Source: Bidens hawaiensis (lineage: Eukaryota > Streptophyta > Magnoliopsida > Asterales > Asteraceae). From it: a stretch of DNA of 64,000 bases. How positions within the stretch are numbered: the first letter of the stretch is position 1; every line of letters starts with the position of its first letter. The stretch lies in contig JAIQDT010002840.1 in assembly GCA_021521415.1 (NCBI GenBank), forward strand, positions 186,001 to 250,000, in the 5' to 3' direction. The notes under the pieces were generated by a model. It was not told the origin of the DNA and ran no database searches. It saw only the letters and a list, made by a program, of their open reading frames with translations. The translations under genes and the position numbers were made by a program. Shown piece after piece: positions 44,748 through 57,676 of this stretch.

Positions 44748-47700
44748 TTACTTAAAGCGCTTGGACCGCCAGTCTCTGCAACTATAAATTCCATTTTCAT
44801 AACAAACACGCACAACGCGTTGGAATTGCATATCCAGGTCGTAATCTTCACGGCGCTCAATCAAAATATGCTTCTTCTATAGCACATCATTGTGTGTTTC
44901 AGATAAATTAATCAACCACATCGGGTCGATTATCTTGATCAGTTCAGTCTCCAGTTCTCAACCAAGAACAATGACGGCCTCGCCTTTACGAGTGTCATAG
45001 TACCATCGGTTGAAGGAGATATGCATTTGTTGGGGCATCGTCTTCACTGGCACTTTCTTCATCGTCTTCGGCGGTTTAACTTTAAGCACGAGTTTCTTCC
45101 ACCCAGTCTTAGGATCGATTTCGTCAATGCGTTTACGTCTTGGGACCTGGGGCTTGAAGAACTTGAACCCATGATTTACCTCAAACAGAAAGTGGCGATG
45201 AAACCACTCAGCTATTCGGTAACCCCCACGATTGATAAACGGATGTCTCGCGAGGGTACGAACATCCCACCGCGGAAAGTAAGAACATCCATCATCTTTT
45301 CGTAATATTGTACACCTTTCTCCCACTTTATTATGCATACTTTAAGCTCAGAATCATACAACCAGGAGACAATATCACCATGTACCTTGGAAACCGTCTT
45401 GAAAGAGGTCACTTGATTTGCTTTGACCCATGCAGCAGCAGTGTCTTTCGTTTCTTGATCAACATATCGATACGCACTAATAATTTTACCCACTTTCTGA
45501 CGTTTGAACCATCTTTCAATATCATCATCAGTTATTTCTGCAAGTGAGTGAACTGTCCGCTTACACTTTAAGATCTTTTCCAGTTCATCCTCGGTTTCTT
45601 TAAATGTTTGCTCATCGAATGCTGGAGCACCTTGATCAACATTAGTGTGTTGAAACAAGTCAGGGTATTCCTGAGCAGTGACATCTTCCACCTCGATATC
45701 CTCATCTTCATAAATATAATCCGTATTCATCTGAATAGACGGATCATCTTCCAAACCTTCCTCATTCACTACTTCAACATTGGGCTCAGTCTCCAAAGCA
45801 TTTAATTAATCATCATTCAGCCCAAGCAGTATAGAAATCTGCTCTCGTGTCAGATTACCCTGTCGACAAACTCACCTTCCTCTATCTCATCATTATTCAC
45901 CATGCTTCTAATCACCCCCGATCCATCCATAAATATTACCGTGTCGGCTTCAATCATCTCTATTGGTTTAGCAGCCGAATAATCACGATACACAATAATC
46001 TGTTTCTCTGAATCGTCAACAGAATTCGTACCCGCACCGACGCAGGGTCTTGAGCTTGTTTAGTCTCACCACCAGCACCAGTCTCATCATCATCATAATC
46101 TTCCTTATTATTCTTGATCTTTTTCAAAGCATCATCTTTGCAAGTTAATTAAAGGATCAGATCCTCTTGTTCTTTAATCTTCACCCCCTGAGACTCAACA
46201 ATCTCACGTGGGGCCTTTGTTTCCTTTTGACAGAAAGAAACATAGCTGACTAGTTTCTTTTGATTCTCCATGAGACGTTATTGATTTAACCGATCAACAT
46301 TCATCTGGTTCTCATATAAATGGAGAAGATTTAAAAGCATTTCTGTCTGTCGATGTGGTGGCGTAGCATACAAGGATGGAGGAATTGGTTGGATTGGACC
46401 TTGAGGCCTTGTAATTCTCATAAATTAGAGATCACTAGGATGAGGAGGAGGCCTCATAGGTATGGTTGGAGGATTTGTAGACACAGTAGCAGTTGGCAAT
46501 GGTATTTCAGTTAATGCTGACTGAGGTATCATGCCCAATTGCTCATGAGAGACCATCGTCGTCGTCAAAGTCATTGCCGGAGTGCTAGTTGCAATTGGCA
46601 TTACCGGTCTTTGAATCGTTGTTTGACGAAGTGTAGGCACACCAATAATTACACCAGCCCCAGCAGACACACGTCTCTTCTTAGATGTCTCACCAGTTGC
46701 CACAGCTTTCCCTTTTCTTTTTCTTTCAAATTGAGCCTTAATGGTGGCGGCTAATGCAGCATCAATTGCATCTTGTTGTTCTTTAAGAGCGGAATCACCA
46801 GAACCACCATTTCCACCATCATTCCCATCACCACCATCATTTCCATCATCACCATCATTCCCACCTTCTCCTTCCTCACGCTCGGAATCTGAATCGTCAT
46901 GAATCCAGCGATCCTCGGAAGGGCATACATAATTAGGACCAACAATATGACCAATCAGTCGTTTATCATCTAGCCTTGCCTTTCGATAGATAGCCATTCT
47001 ACGTACTGTGTCGGCCGTTATGTGTTCCATTTTAAGCTTATCATTCACCAAAGTTTGATCAATTTCTAAATTAGGTATCAAGTCTTGAATAATCAGCTGC
47101 AGAAACCGAGGATACATTAAAAACTTCTTCTTCTGGTCCGTCTGCTGAACTTGTTCTGCCAAATGATCGAATACAAGTTCAGAGTAGTTGAATGGCTTGT
47201 TGAGGATTAAAGCCACAAAGTCTGATTGCAAACTGAGTCGACATTCATCAAAGCCACCCCGACGACCACTCATACAGTGAATAAGAACATGGAGAAGATA
47301 TTTGTATGGTAGACACAATCCATTCTTGTGCAGCATAGATTTATGAACGTCTCCACCATAACGTACACGAGTAAACAAACCCCTGACCAATTGCCTATCG
47401 AATTCACTCGGGTCATTATTAGTATCAGCAAATCGAAGCACACGACGAACTACTTCAACATCAATAGTAATCGGAATGTAATTAATCGAGGCTCGAATAT
47501 GATCCTCTTCCTCCACATACGCAGCAGTATCCCAAAACTTTCAGATAATACTCAGATACACCATAAGTCGAGCAGTGATAGCGTAATGTATCGCTGATCG
47601 TCTTAGAAAGGCCAACATATCTCCAAATGTAGCTATATCAACAATGTCTGAGTCAACATAAGCACAAATGTTGTGCTTTTTGTCAAATGGTAGTAAAATA

Positions 47701-47816
47701 ACATTGTCTTGTTGTTCTTGTTGTGGTGGTTGATCTTGTGGAGGTTGTTCTGGTGGTGGTTGTTCGTGTTGTCCTTGATCAGCTATTGGTGGATCTTATT
47801 TTACTTGATCAGCCAT
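44748..47816 (-). pseudogene. B2 post-pol ORF, ~1000 codons, partly open
   Basis: Starts MADQ at 47816 and ends SKRFK at 44748. The best open stretch is 47516-46425 (363 codons): IRASINYIPITIDVEVVRRV, GLFTRVRYGGDVHKSMLHKN, IHCMSGRRGGFDECRLSLQS, KKKFLMYPRFLQLIIQDLIP, then a Gly/Asp/Asn-rich acidic linker (near 46780-46900), a KRKGKAVATGETSKKRR basic patch and a Pro/Thr region. The C-terminal domain is in 45796-44958 (GDIVSWLYDSELKVCIIKWE, FKFFKPQVPRRKRIDEIDPK). Frame changes near 46420, 45800 and 45300 break it. It has the same layout as B1. The nuclear-signal-like patch and lack of membrane segments argue against a simple envelope protein. Function unknown. Confidence 0.78.
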
Positions 47817-49270
47817 GTTTACTGTATAAGTAAAAGAGAATATGAGAAGACGTAGAGTTGTATTCAATGTCAAAATATGACAAATTATTTATAAGTGGTG
47901 TAATCAATGTCATAAGATGTATGTATTTAGGTTATATACGCGTTTAGACGATTGAAATACTTTATAAAATTTATAAATGAATTTTAAAATTAATTACATA
48001 ATTAAGATTGAATGTCATTCGTTAAATATCCCACTGATTCGTTACTATAAAATAAAGAATTGTGCGATTCACTATCAAGTAAATAAACCAACGAAGTAGC
48101 CTTAGCGAATTACTAATCAAACTGACGAACTAAAAATCTAGTTCGTTATAATTTTAACGAATCAATATCTGATTCGTGAACTCCATTCTTCGCTAAGCTA
48201 GTTCGTATATGTCCTTAACGAATTGGACACGAAACAATTCCAATTCGCTAAGGGGAACGAATGGTCCATTATAAATAGACTTAATCTTTGACTTCTCATA
48301 GTCAAGGTCAAAATTAAGATGAACACAGATAGTCAACAATATGAAACCATAAGCAATTAGTCCATAACTATCGTTGAATCATCAAAACAGTGAACGTGTT
48401 GAGCTCGGAAACACACAATGAAGCTCATGGTGATGAGATTGAGACTCAAAACCCAGAGATACTGAGGGTAACCGGAGCAAACAAACACACAGAAACTATG
48501 AAAACAAAATCAACCCGGCAAACTCTAATCAAACGTCGATTAAAGTCCACCAAGGGTATCGGAATCACATTCCGATTACATTGAAACATTAATGAGCTAT
48601 ATAATCACAATGAGCCATAAACAAATCAGGGTTTAAAGATTCGGAAAACCCTTTGACCACAAAAGTACATAATTCATCTATCAAATAACACTCATCTTTG
48701 ATGAAAAACATATCGCCGTGACCATCTACACCTGAGAATCACAAAGATATACTTGAAATGTTAAAATATGAAAGTCGAGATTCATAGAAAATTTTGAATA
48801 AGGTGACTTTAGAGTGAAGGAAGAAGACGAACAGAGGGACTATTCGTGTTTCTTGTCCTATTTAGCTTAACACGCTACCCGAGGTATACAGTGGACGAAT
48901 TACGCAATTCGTGTGAATTTTAAATAACGAATTAGCTGAATCGCTATTCCAGTTCGTTACTTTATGATAGAAAACAAGACAAGATAAGTGTCTCTGATAC
49001 GTTAAATATGTATAACGAAGAAGGGATGATTCGTTACAGAGTACGAAAGCGAATTAGGTGAGCGAACTAGAAACCAGTTCGCTAAAGAATAACCTAGTTC
49101 GTTATCCATAATTAACGACTTAGTGTTAACGAGTTAAACACTTTATTTAATTTTAAATTAAATAATTAAATGAATTAAATAAATAAAATAAATAATTTTG
49201 AATTATCGAGAACCTTTTTATCTCAAAAATTGAATACTTTAAAAACGTTTCATTTTTATGAAAAATAACT
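47817..49270. other. B2 spacer, word-rich part (N-free allele)
   Basis: Non-coding, dense in TTCGYTA words at 48010-48260 and 48890-49130. The stretch 49200-49270 is the counterpart of the N insertion site in B1 and lacks N. Confidence 0.75.
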
Positions 49271-50414
49271 TAAAATAATATATAAAGAGAGAAAAATAAA
49301 GATAAAATAGTATAGAAAGAAAAATAACTTAAATAATATATTAAAGAATGTATGTACAAAGAAATATCCGAACATTTAAAAATTGAACATTCTTTTTGTG
49401 TTTTTCTATGATTTTAATAAAAACAATACATATATATATATATATTTTTGTTTTTGTTGAGTTTGAGCAGAGAATCATATTGACCAAATTGCCCTTCCAT
49501 CTTAGTTTTATATTTCAGCGATATTATGACTGGCGTTAAGTCAGTCATTGGTATTGTTGTCCACTTAAATCTAATAACAAATTTTCAAGTGTTTTTGTGA
49601 TATGATTAATTGGTTCAATTATAGCACAGAATATCATAAACTATCAGCCTCTAATCTCGGTTCAAGCTTAATTTGATTTTTGCCAAAACACCCCAACTTG
49701 ACTTAAACCATTATAGTGTTGATTAAAATTTTTGATACCAATTGAGAAATTTTGAGCAATGCATCAAGTTTCCTTTACTATGAGTGAGTATGCACAAGTC
49801 TATCTGTTGGCTTACATACATTGTATCCCTTGGGGTCAGTTTCTTAATGGTATTAAGACGCACGCAAGGGAGGAACAAATGTATGACTAACAACGGATTT
49901 TGATCAAGTCAGTAATTTGGATTTGTACGAGGTACAACAGTGATCAAGTTTAATGACTTTGGGTTTGCTCTAAAAGCGAGTGAAATATTCATGCATATGA
50001 ATACCCAGATGATTAAGCCGTATAAAGACTCCCAGTGTCAAGAATCCTAACGCTTGTTATTTGCTTTATTATATTTTTGATGATCAACAACAATTATTTG
50101 GTGATCAACATCTGTCCAGAATCTTTTTGGTTATTATATTTCTGCCATCCTCACCGAGACTTTTGCTAGAGACTAACACCCTTTCAATTTGGCGTTTCTT
50201 TATGTTTATATCACATACTTTACTCTACTTGTTGTTTTAAGACCTACCAATGCACCAATGCAATTAAGCGCACAGTCTTTTAAGCTTACTTCTTGCTGGA
50301 CTTGGGGTCAAGATAATCAATGTACTATCATTTTCTCTTTTTGCTTCAAAAACTCAAAAATTTTGAGGAGCATAAAACAAAATAAAGATAAATTTAATCG
50401 CCCCAGTTAACTTA

Positions 50415-50673
50415 AGTCTATAAATAAATGGTTGTTCTATCAATCCAACAAGTGTATAATAGGACCAAGACATGCAAGCATGCTTCACAAACTTAAATAA
50501 CCGATATAATTTTCAGCGAGAAAATAATCTAAAAATGCATAACGAACGCCCCAACTATTTTCCATTATCAGGTAAATGGCTAACCTGAACATTTACAAGT
50601 AAATATCAGGACCAAACATATACACATACATGTCCGTCAAATGTAGATAATTGACATAATTTTCAGCAAACGC
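50415..50673. repeat. Two tandem copies of the post-pol unit (B2)
   Basis: Copies at 50415-50520 and 50570-50673, sharing TAAATGG, AGGACCAA, ACATGC/ACATGT and GA-ATAATTTTCAGC. B1 keeps only one, so one copy was lost there or gained here. Confidence 0.75.
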
Positions 50674-50679
50674 ATGCAA

Positions 50680-50985
50680 AAATCTTTTTGGATTTTCTCT
50701 ATACAAACGTTAAAAACACAATATTTTTGTCTTTTCATTATTCTTATAAACAAAATCTTTTTGGATTTTCGGATTTTTCTTTACAAACTGAAAAGTACAT
50801 TCTTTTTGTATTTTCAGATTTTAAAATGTTTTTGGTTTTTCAAGAAATATTTTAAAGGAAAATATTAAAGAAATAACAGTATTTTTGATTTTTCTGAATT
50901 TTCTAATGTTTTTGGATTAAGATTTTTTTAATGTTTTTGGGTTTTATCTATACAAACGAAAAACATAATCTTTTTGTATTTTCTA
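50680..50985 (-). repeat. ATCTTTTTGGATTTTC word array (B2)
   Basis: Imperfect copies at 40-60 bp spacing, as at 22705-23080 in B1. Confidence 0.8.
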
Positions 50986-51047
50986 GATTTTCACCCCCTA
51001 AAACCAAAATAAATTTTAAAAGAAAAATTAACAGAAAATAAATATAT

Positions 51048-52590
51048 TCATCCTTGTTTAAGGATATCAGCGAGGGTCTTCAATCCGTTTAAACCAAGCA
51101 AAAATTTAAAACGTGTTTTGTTAAAAGCTTTGGTAAACAGATCGGCTTTCTGAAAGTCAGTATGTACTTTCTCAAGGTCAATCAACTTCTTCTCAAGGCA
51201 ATCCCGTATAAAGTGATATCGAATTTCGATATGTTTTGTTTTCGAATGTTGTACGGGATTCTTTGTGATAGAAATTGCAGCAGAATTATCAATCAGAATA
51301 AGAGTAGTAAGAAACTTCAAACCGTAGTCGCGAAGATGTTGTTGTATCCATAAAACCTGGGAACAGCAACTCGAGGCTGCAACATACTCAGCTTCGGCGG
51401 TTGAAGTGGAGACCGTTGTCTGCTTCTTACACTGCCAGGAAACAAGCCGGTTTCCTAAAAATTGACATCCTGCAGTCGTTAATTTGAAGTTGATCTTGCA
51501 ACCTCCATAGTCCGAGTCTGAATAAGCAGTAAGATCGAAAGTATCATCCTTGGGGTACCACAACCCGATGTCTGGATTTCCCCTCAAATACTGAAGAATT
51601 CTCTTGACTGCAGCTAGGTGAGTCACTCGTGGACTTGCTTGATACCTAGCACAAAGACAAACAGCAAACATAATATCAGAGCGAGAAGCCGTTAGATACA
51701 TTAAAGATCCGATCATGGTACGATAGAGGGTTGGATCAACGGTATCCTCCAATTCATCCGGTGATAAATTGTGACCCACGGGGAGAGGAGTAGAAGGGAT
51801 TTTTCCGGTAGAAATCTTGAATCGGCTCAAGACGTCGTTCACATACTTAGTCTGGTGAATGAAGATTCCGTTAGGAGACTGGTGAACCTGCAGCCCTAAA
51901 AAGAAATTCATCTCTGCCATCGAACTCATCTCGAACTTTGTTTGCATGGACTTCTCGAACTCCTTACACAATGTGTCGTTTGTAGACCCAAAAATAATAC
52001 CATCAACATAAATCTGGACTAGGAGAAGATCTTCACCAACAATTTTATGAAATAAAGTGCAGTCAACTGTCCCTCTTTTGAAGCCGGTATCAGTCAGATG
52101 GTCGCAAGCTTGCCATACCAAGCTCTCGGGCTTGATGTAGACCATACAGGGCCTTGTTTAATGGGTAAACATGGTCCGGATACTCAGGATCTTCAAAACC
52201 AGGTGGTTGTTGGACAAACACCTCTTTGTGTAGTTCACCATTGAGAAAAGCACTCTTAACATCCATTTAGTAGACCTTGATATTCTTATAAGCTGCATAT
52301 GCCAGGAAGATTCGAATCGACTCTAATCTTGCAACTGGAGCATATACCTCTGTGTAATCAATTCCCTCCTGCTAATGAAACCCTTGCACCACTAGACGTG
52401 CCTTGTTTCTGACATTCACACCTCGATCGTCTTTCTTACACTTATATACCCACTTAGTCGGAATCGCTTTCTGGACTCTAGCAGGCTTGTCTATTAAATT
52501 CCAAACACCCAAACGTGCAAATTGCTGTAATTCCTCTTGCATAGCTTCTACCCAAGAAGGATCTTCAAATGCCTTACGAGCTGTCGTTGG
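51048..52590 (-). pseudogene. pol: B2 Copia reverse transcriptase and RNase H
   Basis: A 365-codon open piece (52145-51048) covers the RT palm to the RNase H end: GFKRGTVDCTLFHKIVGEDL, IYVDGIIFGSTNDTLCKEFE, EMSSMAEMNFFLGLQVHQSP, DSDYGGCKINFK, SWQCKKQTTVSTSTAEAEYV, SKTKHIEIRYHFIRD. The catalytic box reads YVDG (about 52000-52012) where B1 keeps YVDD, so the second catalytic Asp is lost. RT N-terminal motifs lie at 52590-52372 ([18 protein letters not shown]). A stop at about 52373, one near 52270 and a one-base loss near 52106 separate the pieces. Confidence 0.92.
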
Positions 52591-53095
52591 CTCAACTTGA
52601 GATAGAAAGCAAGTGAATTTAGCAAGATTTACAATTCCCGATGAATGTAAATCAGTATAAGCACACAATATGTTATTATCACTTGACGAAGCAACTTGAT
52701 GACGTGTACGCACGCCCACATCAAGTTCTCCAATGATGTTTTCCTGTGGATGATAGCCATGAATCCGAAGTGTGGGATTCTCAGGAACAACAACATTATC
52801 AAATAAGTTAGTGTAATGTTCACCAAGTTCAGGAGATGAAACATTATCACTGTCAATGTTAATAACTTGATCGTCAACTTGATCATCATTAGAAGAAGTG
52901 GAAACATTATCGATAGCCACTGGAGAAGCAACTTGAGGTTCCTCAGTTGGAGCATCAGGTTGAGCTGCAACATCATTAGAACTTGAAAATCGTGGAATTG
53001 CCAAATGATCTTCAAAGTATGCTCGAAAAAGGTCTTCGTCAATGTGTTCAATTGATGGAGTAAATGAATTAAATAAACTATCGTGGTCAAACATC
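52591..53095 (-). pseudogene. pol: B2 integrase-RT linker
   Basis: Open in frame with the RT N-terminus (53094-52372). Acidic and Ser/Pro-rich (DAPTEEPQVASPVAIDNVST, SSNDDQVDDQVINIDSDNVS). Confidence 0.75.
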
Positions 53096-54050
53096 CAATC
53101 GGGACCTTTCCTTTAAGGAGGAGTTGTGTACTTTTGACAGTCCACATGGTACCACTCTTCAACACAACCGGATGTAAAGTTAAATACCCTTTTCTTTGGA
53201 GATGCATATCCCAAGAAATACCCTTCGATAGCTTGTTCTTCAAATTTACCCGCATCCTTCTTCAACATAGTACACGGACACCCAAAAGGTTCCAAGTAAT
53301 TTAAGTTAGGTTTTCGATTATTCAATAACTCATAGCTTGTCTTTTTGAGTCTTTTAACTGTTAGAACCCGATTAAGAGTATAGCAAGCTGTATTCACCGC
53401 CTCATTCTAGAATTGGACGGGAAGCTTGGAATCATCGAGCATTGTACGTGCAGCTTCAATCAAGGTTCGATTCTTTCGTTCAGAAACACCATTTTGTTGA
53501 GGTACATAAGGTGCACTGTATTCTCGATGAATTCCTTTTTGAACACAAAAGAAATCCAATATAGTGTTTTTGAATTCTTTACCATTATCACTTCGGATTC
53601 TCCTAACCTTTTGTTAGTATAGTGATTCGATCTTGGTGATAAGGTTTTGTACCAAAACCGGTGTTTGATCTTTCGAACTCATAAATAACACCCATGAGTA
53701 TCTCGAATAGTCATCAGTCACCACAAGACAATACCAATCCCCAGAAATACTCGCACGATGCACATGACCAAACAAATCCATATGAAGTCGTTCTAGAGGA
53801 GTATTTATGGAATTCAGTAATTTAGAAGGATGTGTCCTCTTCTTCTGCTTGCCCTTTTTACATGCAACGCAGTGATCGGATAACTTAAAATTCTTCAACG
53901 AGACACCTTCCACTAAATCATTAGTCATCAAATAATTCATCTTTCTCACATGTTTGTGACCCATTCTACGATGCCATAGAATCGAGTCTTTCTCGGTTGC
54001 CTTCGAGACAAAACATGTTTCGATTGATGTGGATATCTTAGAGCTCATGT
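53096..54050 (-). pseudogene. pol: B2 Copia integrase
   Basis: Zinc region WHRRMGHKHVRKMN and CVACKKGKQKKRTHP, core RLHMDLFGHVHRAS, CLVVTDDYSRYSWVLFMSS, then after a stop at about 53614 RRIRSDNGKEFKN and QNGVSERKNRTLIEAARTML (about 53450-53500), then NTACYTLNRVLTVKRLKKTS, FGCPCTMLKKDAGKF, GYFLGYASPKKRVFNFTSGC. The full set of catalytic positions can be traced, unlike B1, but stops near 53614, 53406 and 53115 inactivate it. Confidence 0.9.
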
Positions 54051-54426
54051 TCAAGACATAAATATCATTCGATCGTGGTGACCGTATGACAACCATGTCC
54101 TCGGGAATAACATAACCCGGTTTTAAGATAAGACATGCTTTTTCAGTGAATATCGTTGTGTATTTTTTATCACAAATCTGCGATATAATTAATAAGTTAT
54201 GATCTACTTTATCACAATAATTTACTTTCTCAAACGTGATGTGACCATTTGAAACTTCACCCTCTTGTGTGATCATGCCCCCAGAATTCCCAGCAAATGC
54301 CACATAACCCCCTTGAGTATTCCTTACGTTGGTTAATAGGTCGAGATTCCCAGTGATATGACGAGAACATCCACTATCCATTATCCAGTTTTCACCAGAC
54401 AAAGTCTGGATGAACCCTACACACAA
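54051..54426 (-). pseudogene. pol: B2 protease and GAG-pre-integrase domain
   Basis: Open in frame with the first half of integrase (54426-53614). Protease signature WIMDSGCSRHITGNLDLL at about 54345-54395, then GGYVAFAGNSGG and the pre-integrase motifs (ISQICDKKYTTIFTEKACLI). The signature DSG is intact. Confidence 0.85.
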
Positions 54427-54479
54427 AATAAAGATGATTAGTTCAAAAAGGCAGCCCAGGCCTCAGTCTTGGGCACCTT

Positions 54480-57400
54480 TTGGTTTTCTCTTTGATCATT
54501 AACTGTAACAGAGTTCAAATGTTGTTCAGCCACTTGTGAATAAGTTATGGGCTTCCTAGACTTTTGTCTTAAGTAAGCTGCTTGAACAATGTTTGAATTC
54601 GTGCTCCTACAAATTGGCTCATGCAGAACAAACTTTGGTTTAACCTAACCATGTGTCTCATTAACATGAATAACCTTACATGGATTCACATTAGAGAACA
54701 TAATATGAGTGTCATCAGTATACGACACAGGTCGTTTCAGAATCTCCTTTGCCAGTGGAATTGGTTTAGAGTTGTCCCTGATAAAAGGATGAAGATTATG
54801 ATAGCTCTTCTGATTACAATCCTTCACAACATGACCAAGTTGACCGCAAAGAAAACAGCTTCGCATGTCTACACGATGTTGTTGTGAAGTAGTTGGAATG
54901 AATGATGCAGAAGTTTGATGATGACTCACATTCTTGGTCATGCTCTTAGCAAACTCATCAGTTAATTCAGATTTCTTTTCAAGTAAAAATCCAAATTAGA
55001 ACAATTTGAAAAATTTTTCAATGTGTCTGTCCCAGTTGACTTCACAAAGTTGATTTTCTTAGCTTGTTTTAAAACATGCTTTGCCTTAGGCAATGGATCA
55101 GATGGTACTGATGTTTTCGCTTGAGCATATCGACGTTCAAGATCTTGAATCTGTGACGTTTCATTGATATAGACACTCTCAATAAGTTCAGGTTTAATGA
55201 TGCTTATTGGAATATCTTTTTCTGTGAACATCATGTCCATTCCTTTTAATTTAAAAACTCTAACAGGTGAAGGCATAGAACTAGGAGGATTAACAAACTG
55301 CATTAAGTCCTCATCAGAAATCTTAGGTTTTTCTGACTTCTTTGCCTTTATTGGTTTAGTTTTTACCGGTTTTTTTTTTCATGTGAGACTTGAATAAACC
55401 ATACACAGCTTCCTCAAATTCTTGAGGTTCGCAAAGAATATGATTAGAACTGGGGATGTTCTTATTCTTGTGTATTATCTCAGGTTCAAACACGTCCTCG
55501 ATAATCACCTTGTCATCATTCTCAACAAAGACCTTTTTACTTTGAACATGAGGTTTTTGAGGAGCAACCTGTGTCTTAACAGTTTCTGTTTTAACTGATT
55601 TTTCTGGGTTAACTGACTTAGATTTCTCAGAAATCATAGTTTCTTTCTCAATCAAATCCTCTTCTTTTCTAGCAAAAGGATTAATTTTGTAATCATTGTG
55701 ATATGGAGGTGGAATTTCAACAAAACCAATGCCTTTATTAGAATCCTTTTGTTTACCAGATACTTCAATAATTTCATTCAACAAAAAAGAAGAATTTCTA
55801 AACTTTCCCAGTTTGTTCTTAAACTCAAGAACCTCATTCTCAAGCTCGGTTATCTTTGAACGATGTTTCAGAATTTCTTGAAACTTTTGGTCATTAATTG
55901 TCATTTTCACAGATAACTCAGCTTTGAGATCGTGGTTACTTGTCGACAATGCTTCAATCTTTTCTCGAGATCTCATTTGAGATTCAAGAGATTATCGATA
56001 AGTATCCTTTAGAGAAGCAATTTCTCTTACCAGATTATCATTTTGACTTTTCAAAGCTTCTAACTTAGGTTTGTTAGATTCACAATCAACACATGATACT
56101 TTAACAGATGAAGTAGCAGAGATAGAATGACTAACCTCATTGATTATGGCCATGCAAGAAAATACTGTTGGAGGTTTGTCGCAAGATTCGTCAAAATCAG
56201 ATCCAGAATCATTATCAGAAGACATCTCACTCTCACTTGTATATTGACAGTCTTTATGTAATCCAAACATAGCCAGATTTGCTTGAGCATCATTACATAG
56301 AAATCGTTGTGACCAGTCATTACCATCTGCTAACATTGCTTGTGTTGTAGAAGAAGAAGGTTTCTTTTCAGCATCACTACCTCGAGGTGTAGAAGAATTT
56401 TGACCACGAGAACCAGTGTATTCTTTCTTTGGCTTGTCACATTCCTTTGCGAAATGTCCAAATTCTTGACAATTATAGCATTTTACTATTAATTTGTCAA
56501 AACCTAACTTCTTGTTTAAAGCTAGAAGATCTTTTCCAGTTCTCTGCATGAATCTTTTAACTTTACGGACAATCATAGCCATGTTCCATTTTAAATCCAT
56601 GATTTTCAAATCATCAGGATCTATCTGATCATAATCCTCATCAGTTAAATCACTTGTGGCAATCTTACTACTTACCAAGTTTTCATATGAAGACATGAAA
56701 GCTGTTAGAAAAGCAAAGTTTTGCTCAGCTTCCTTCATATTAACACTAGGTGTTGAAGCAAATGGATTAGTAGTAGTTGAACTCCCAGAACCACCAGACA
56801 ATCCAGAATTACCAGCAGAATAGAAAAAAACTTTTGGATCATTGAACATAGTTGATTCTTTTTCACTTGCAGCTTAGGTAAGAAAAGCATTGATTGGAGA
56901 AATTGATGAACTAAGAGGCATACTTCGACCATAGAAAGCTGGATCTTGATTTTCCTTGGAAGATTTTTGACACTTAAGATCATATTCTCTAGCTTCGATC
57001 TTTTGTAAAAATTCAAGTGCAGTCAAGTCTTCGTTCAAGAAGTAGTCATTCTCTTTCAAGACCATGAGAAATGTTGAATAAGAACTTGGAAGCACACTCT
57101 TAATAGTGTCAATTTTATCTGTTTCTGAAATTTCCAATTTCATCTTGTCCATTTCAGCAATTAATGAATAAACCTTGTAATCATCTCTTCAACTGTTTCT
57201 CCCTTCAATAGATTAAAGTTTTGAAACTGAAACTTGAGCATTACTTTCTTACTCTCAGCCGTGTTCCCCATACTTCTCATACGAAGATGTTGGAGTAGAG
57301 AAGCACATCTCTTTATGTTACCCACTTGATGAAAGATATTTTCTGGCAATGCCATAGTGAGAGTGGAATAAGCTTTTGTTTCGATTTCTAAAGCTTTCTT

Positions 57401-57676
57401 TTCTTCTTGATAATATTGAGATACAGCTTTAGGAACAAAACCAATAGTATCATCACCAATTAACGGTTCCTTATAAACTTCATCGAAACAATATGAGCAG
57501 TCAGGATGAACAGATCTCAAATGTGCACGAAACAGAGGTTCCCATTTGGCAAAGTCACTAAACTTCCTCAATCTTGGACATTTAGAGTGTGAACCTATCT
57601 CGGTATCAAGTTGCAACATTTGTTGCATCAACATATTTTGAGACGCCAATGCATACATACCGGCCATTTTTGACAA
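54480..57676 (-). pseudogene. gag: B2 gag, long Sirevirus-type
   Basis: Starts MSKMAGMYALASQNMLM at 57676. Capsid-like part to 57161 (FSDFAKWEPLFRAHLRSVHP, KAYSTLTMALPENIFHQVGN), a frameshift at about 57160, a stop at 56874, then 56849-55992 with a first knuckle CYNCQEFGHFAKEC intact near 56440-56485. The coiled-coil tail is 55976-55356 (ILKHRSKITELENEVLEFKN). A basic/Ser tail follows, and a second knuckle CFLCGQLGHVVKDC lies near 54815-54860. B1 lost this second knuckle. Stops separate the pieces, but nearly the whole length of about 1000 codons can be traced. Confidence 0.88.

Larger units (their letters stand above)
49271..51047. other. B2 spacer next to pol
   Basis: Collinear with 21496-23134 in B1. 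Holds two tandem-unit copies and the TTTTTGGATTTTC array. No gene. Confidence 0.72.
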
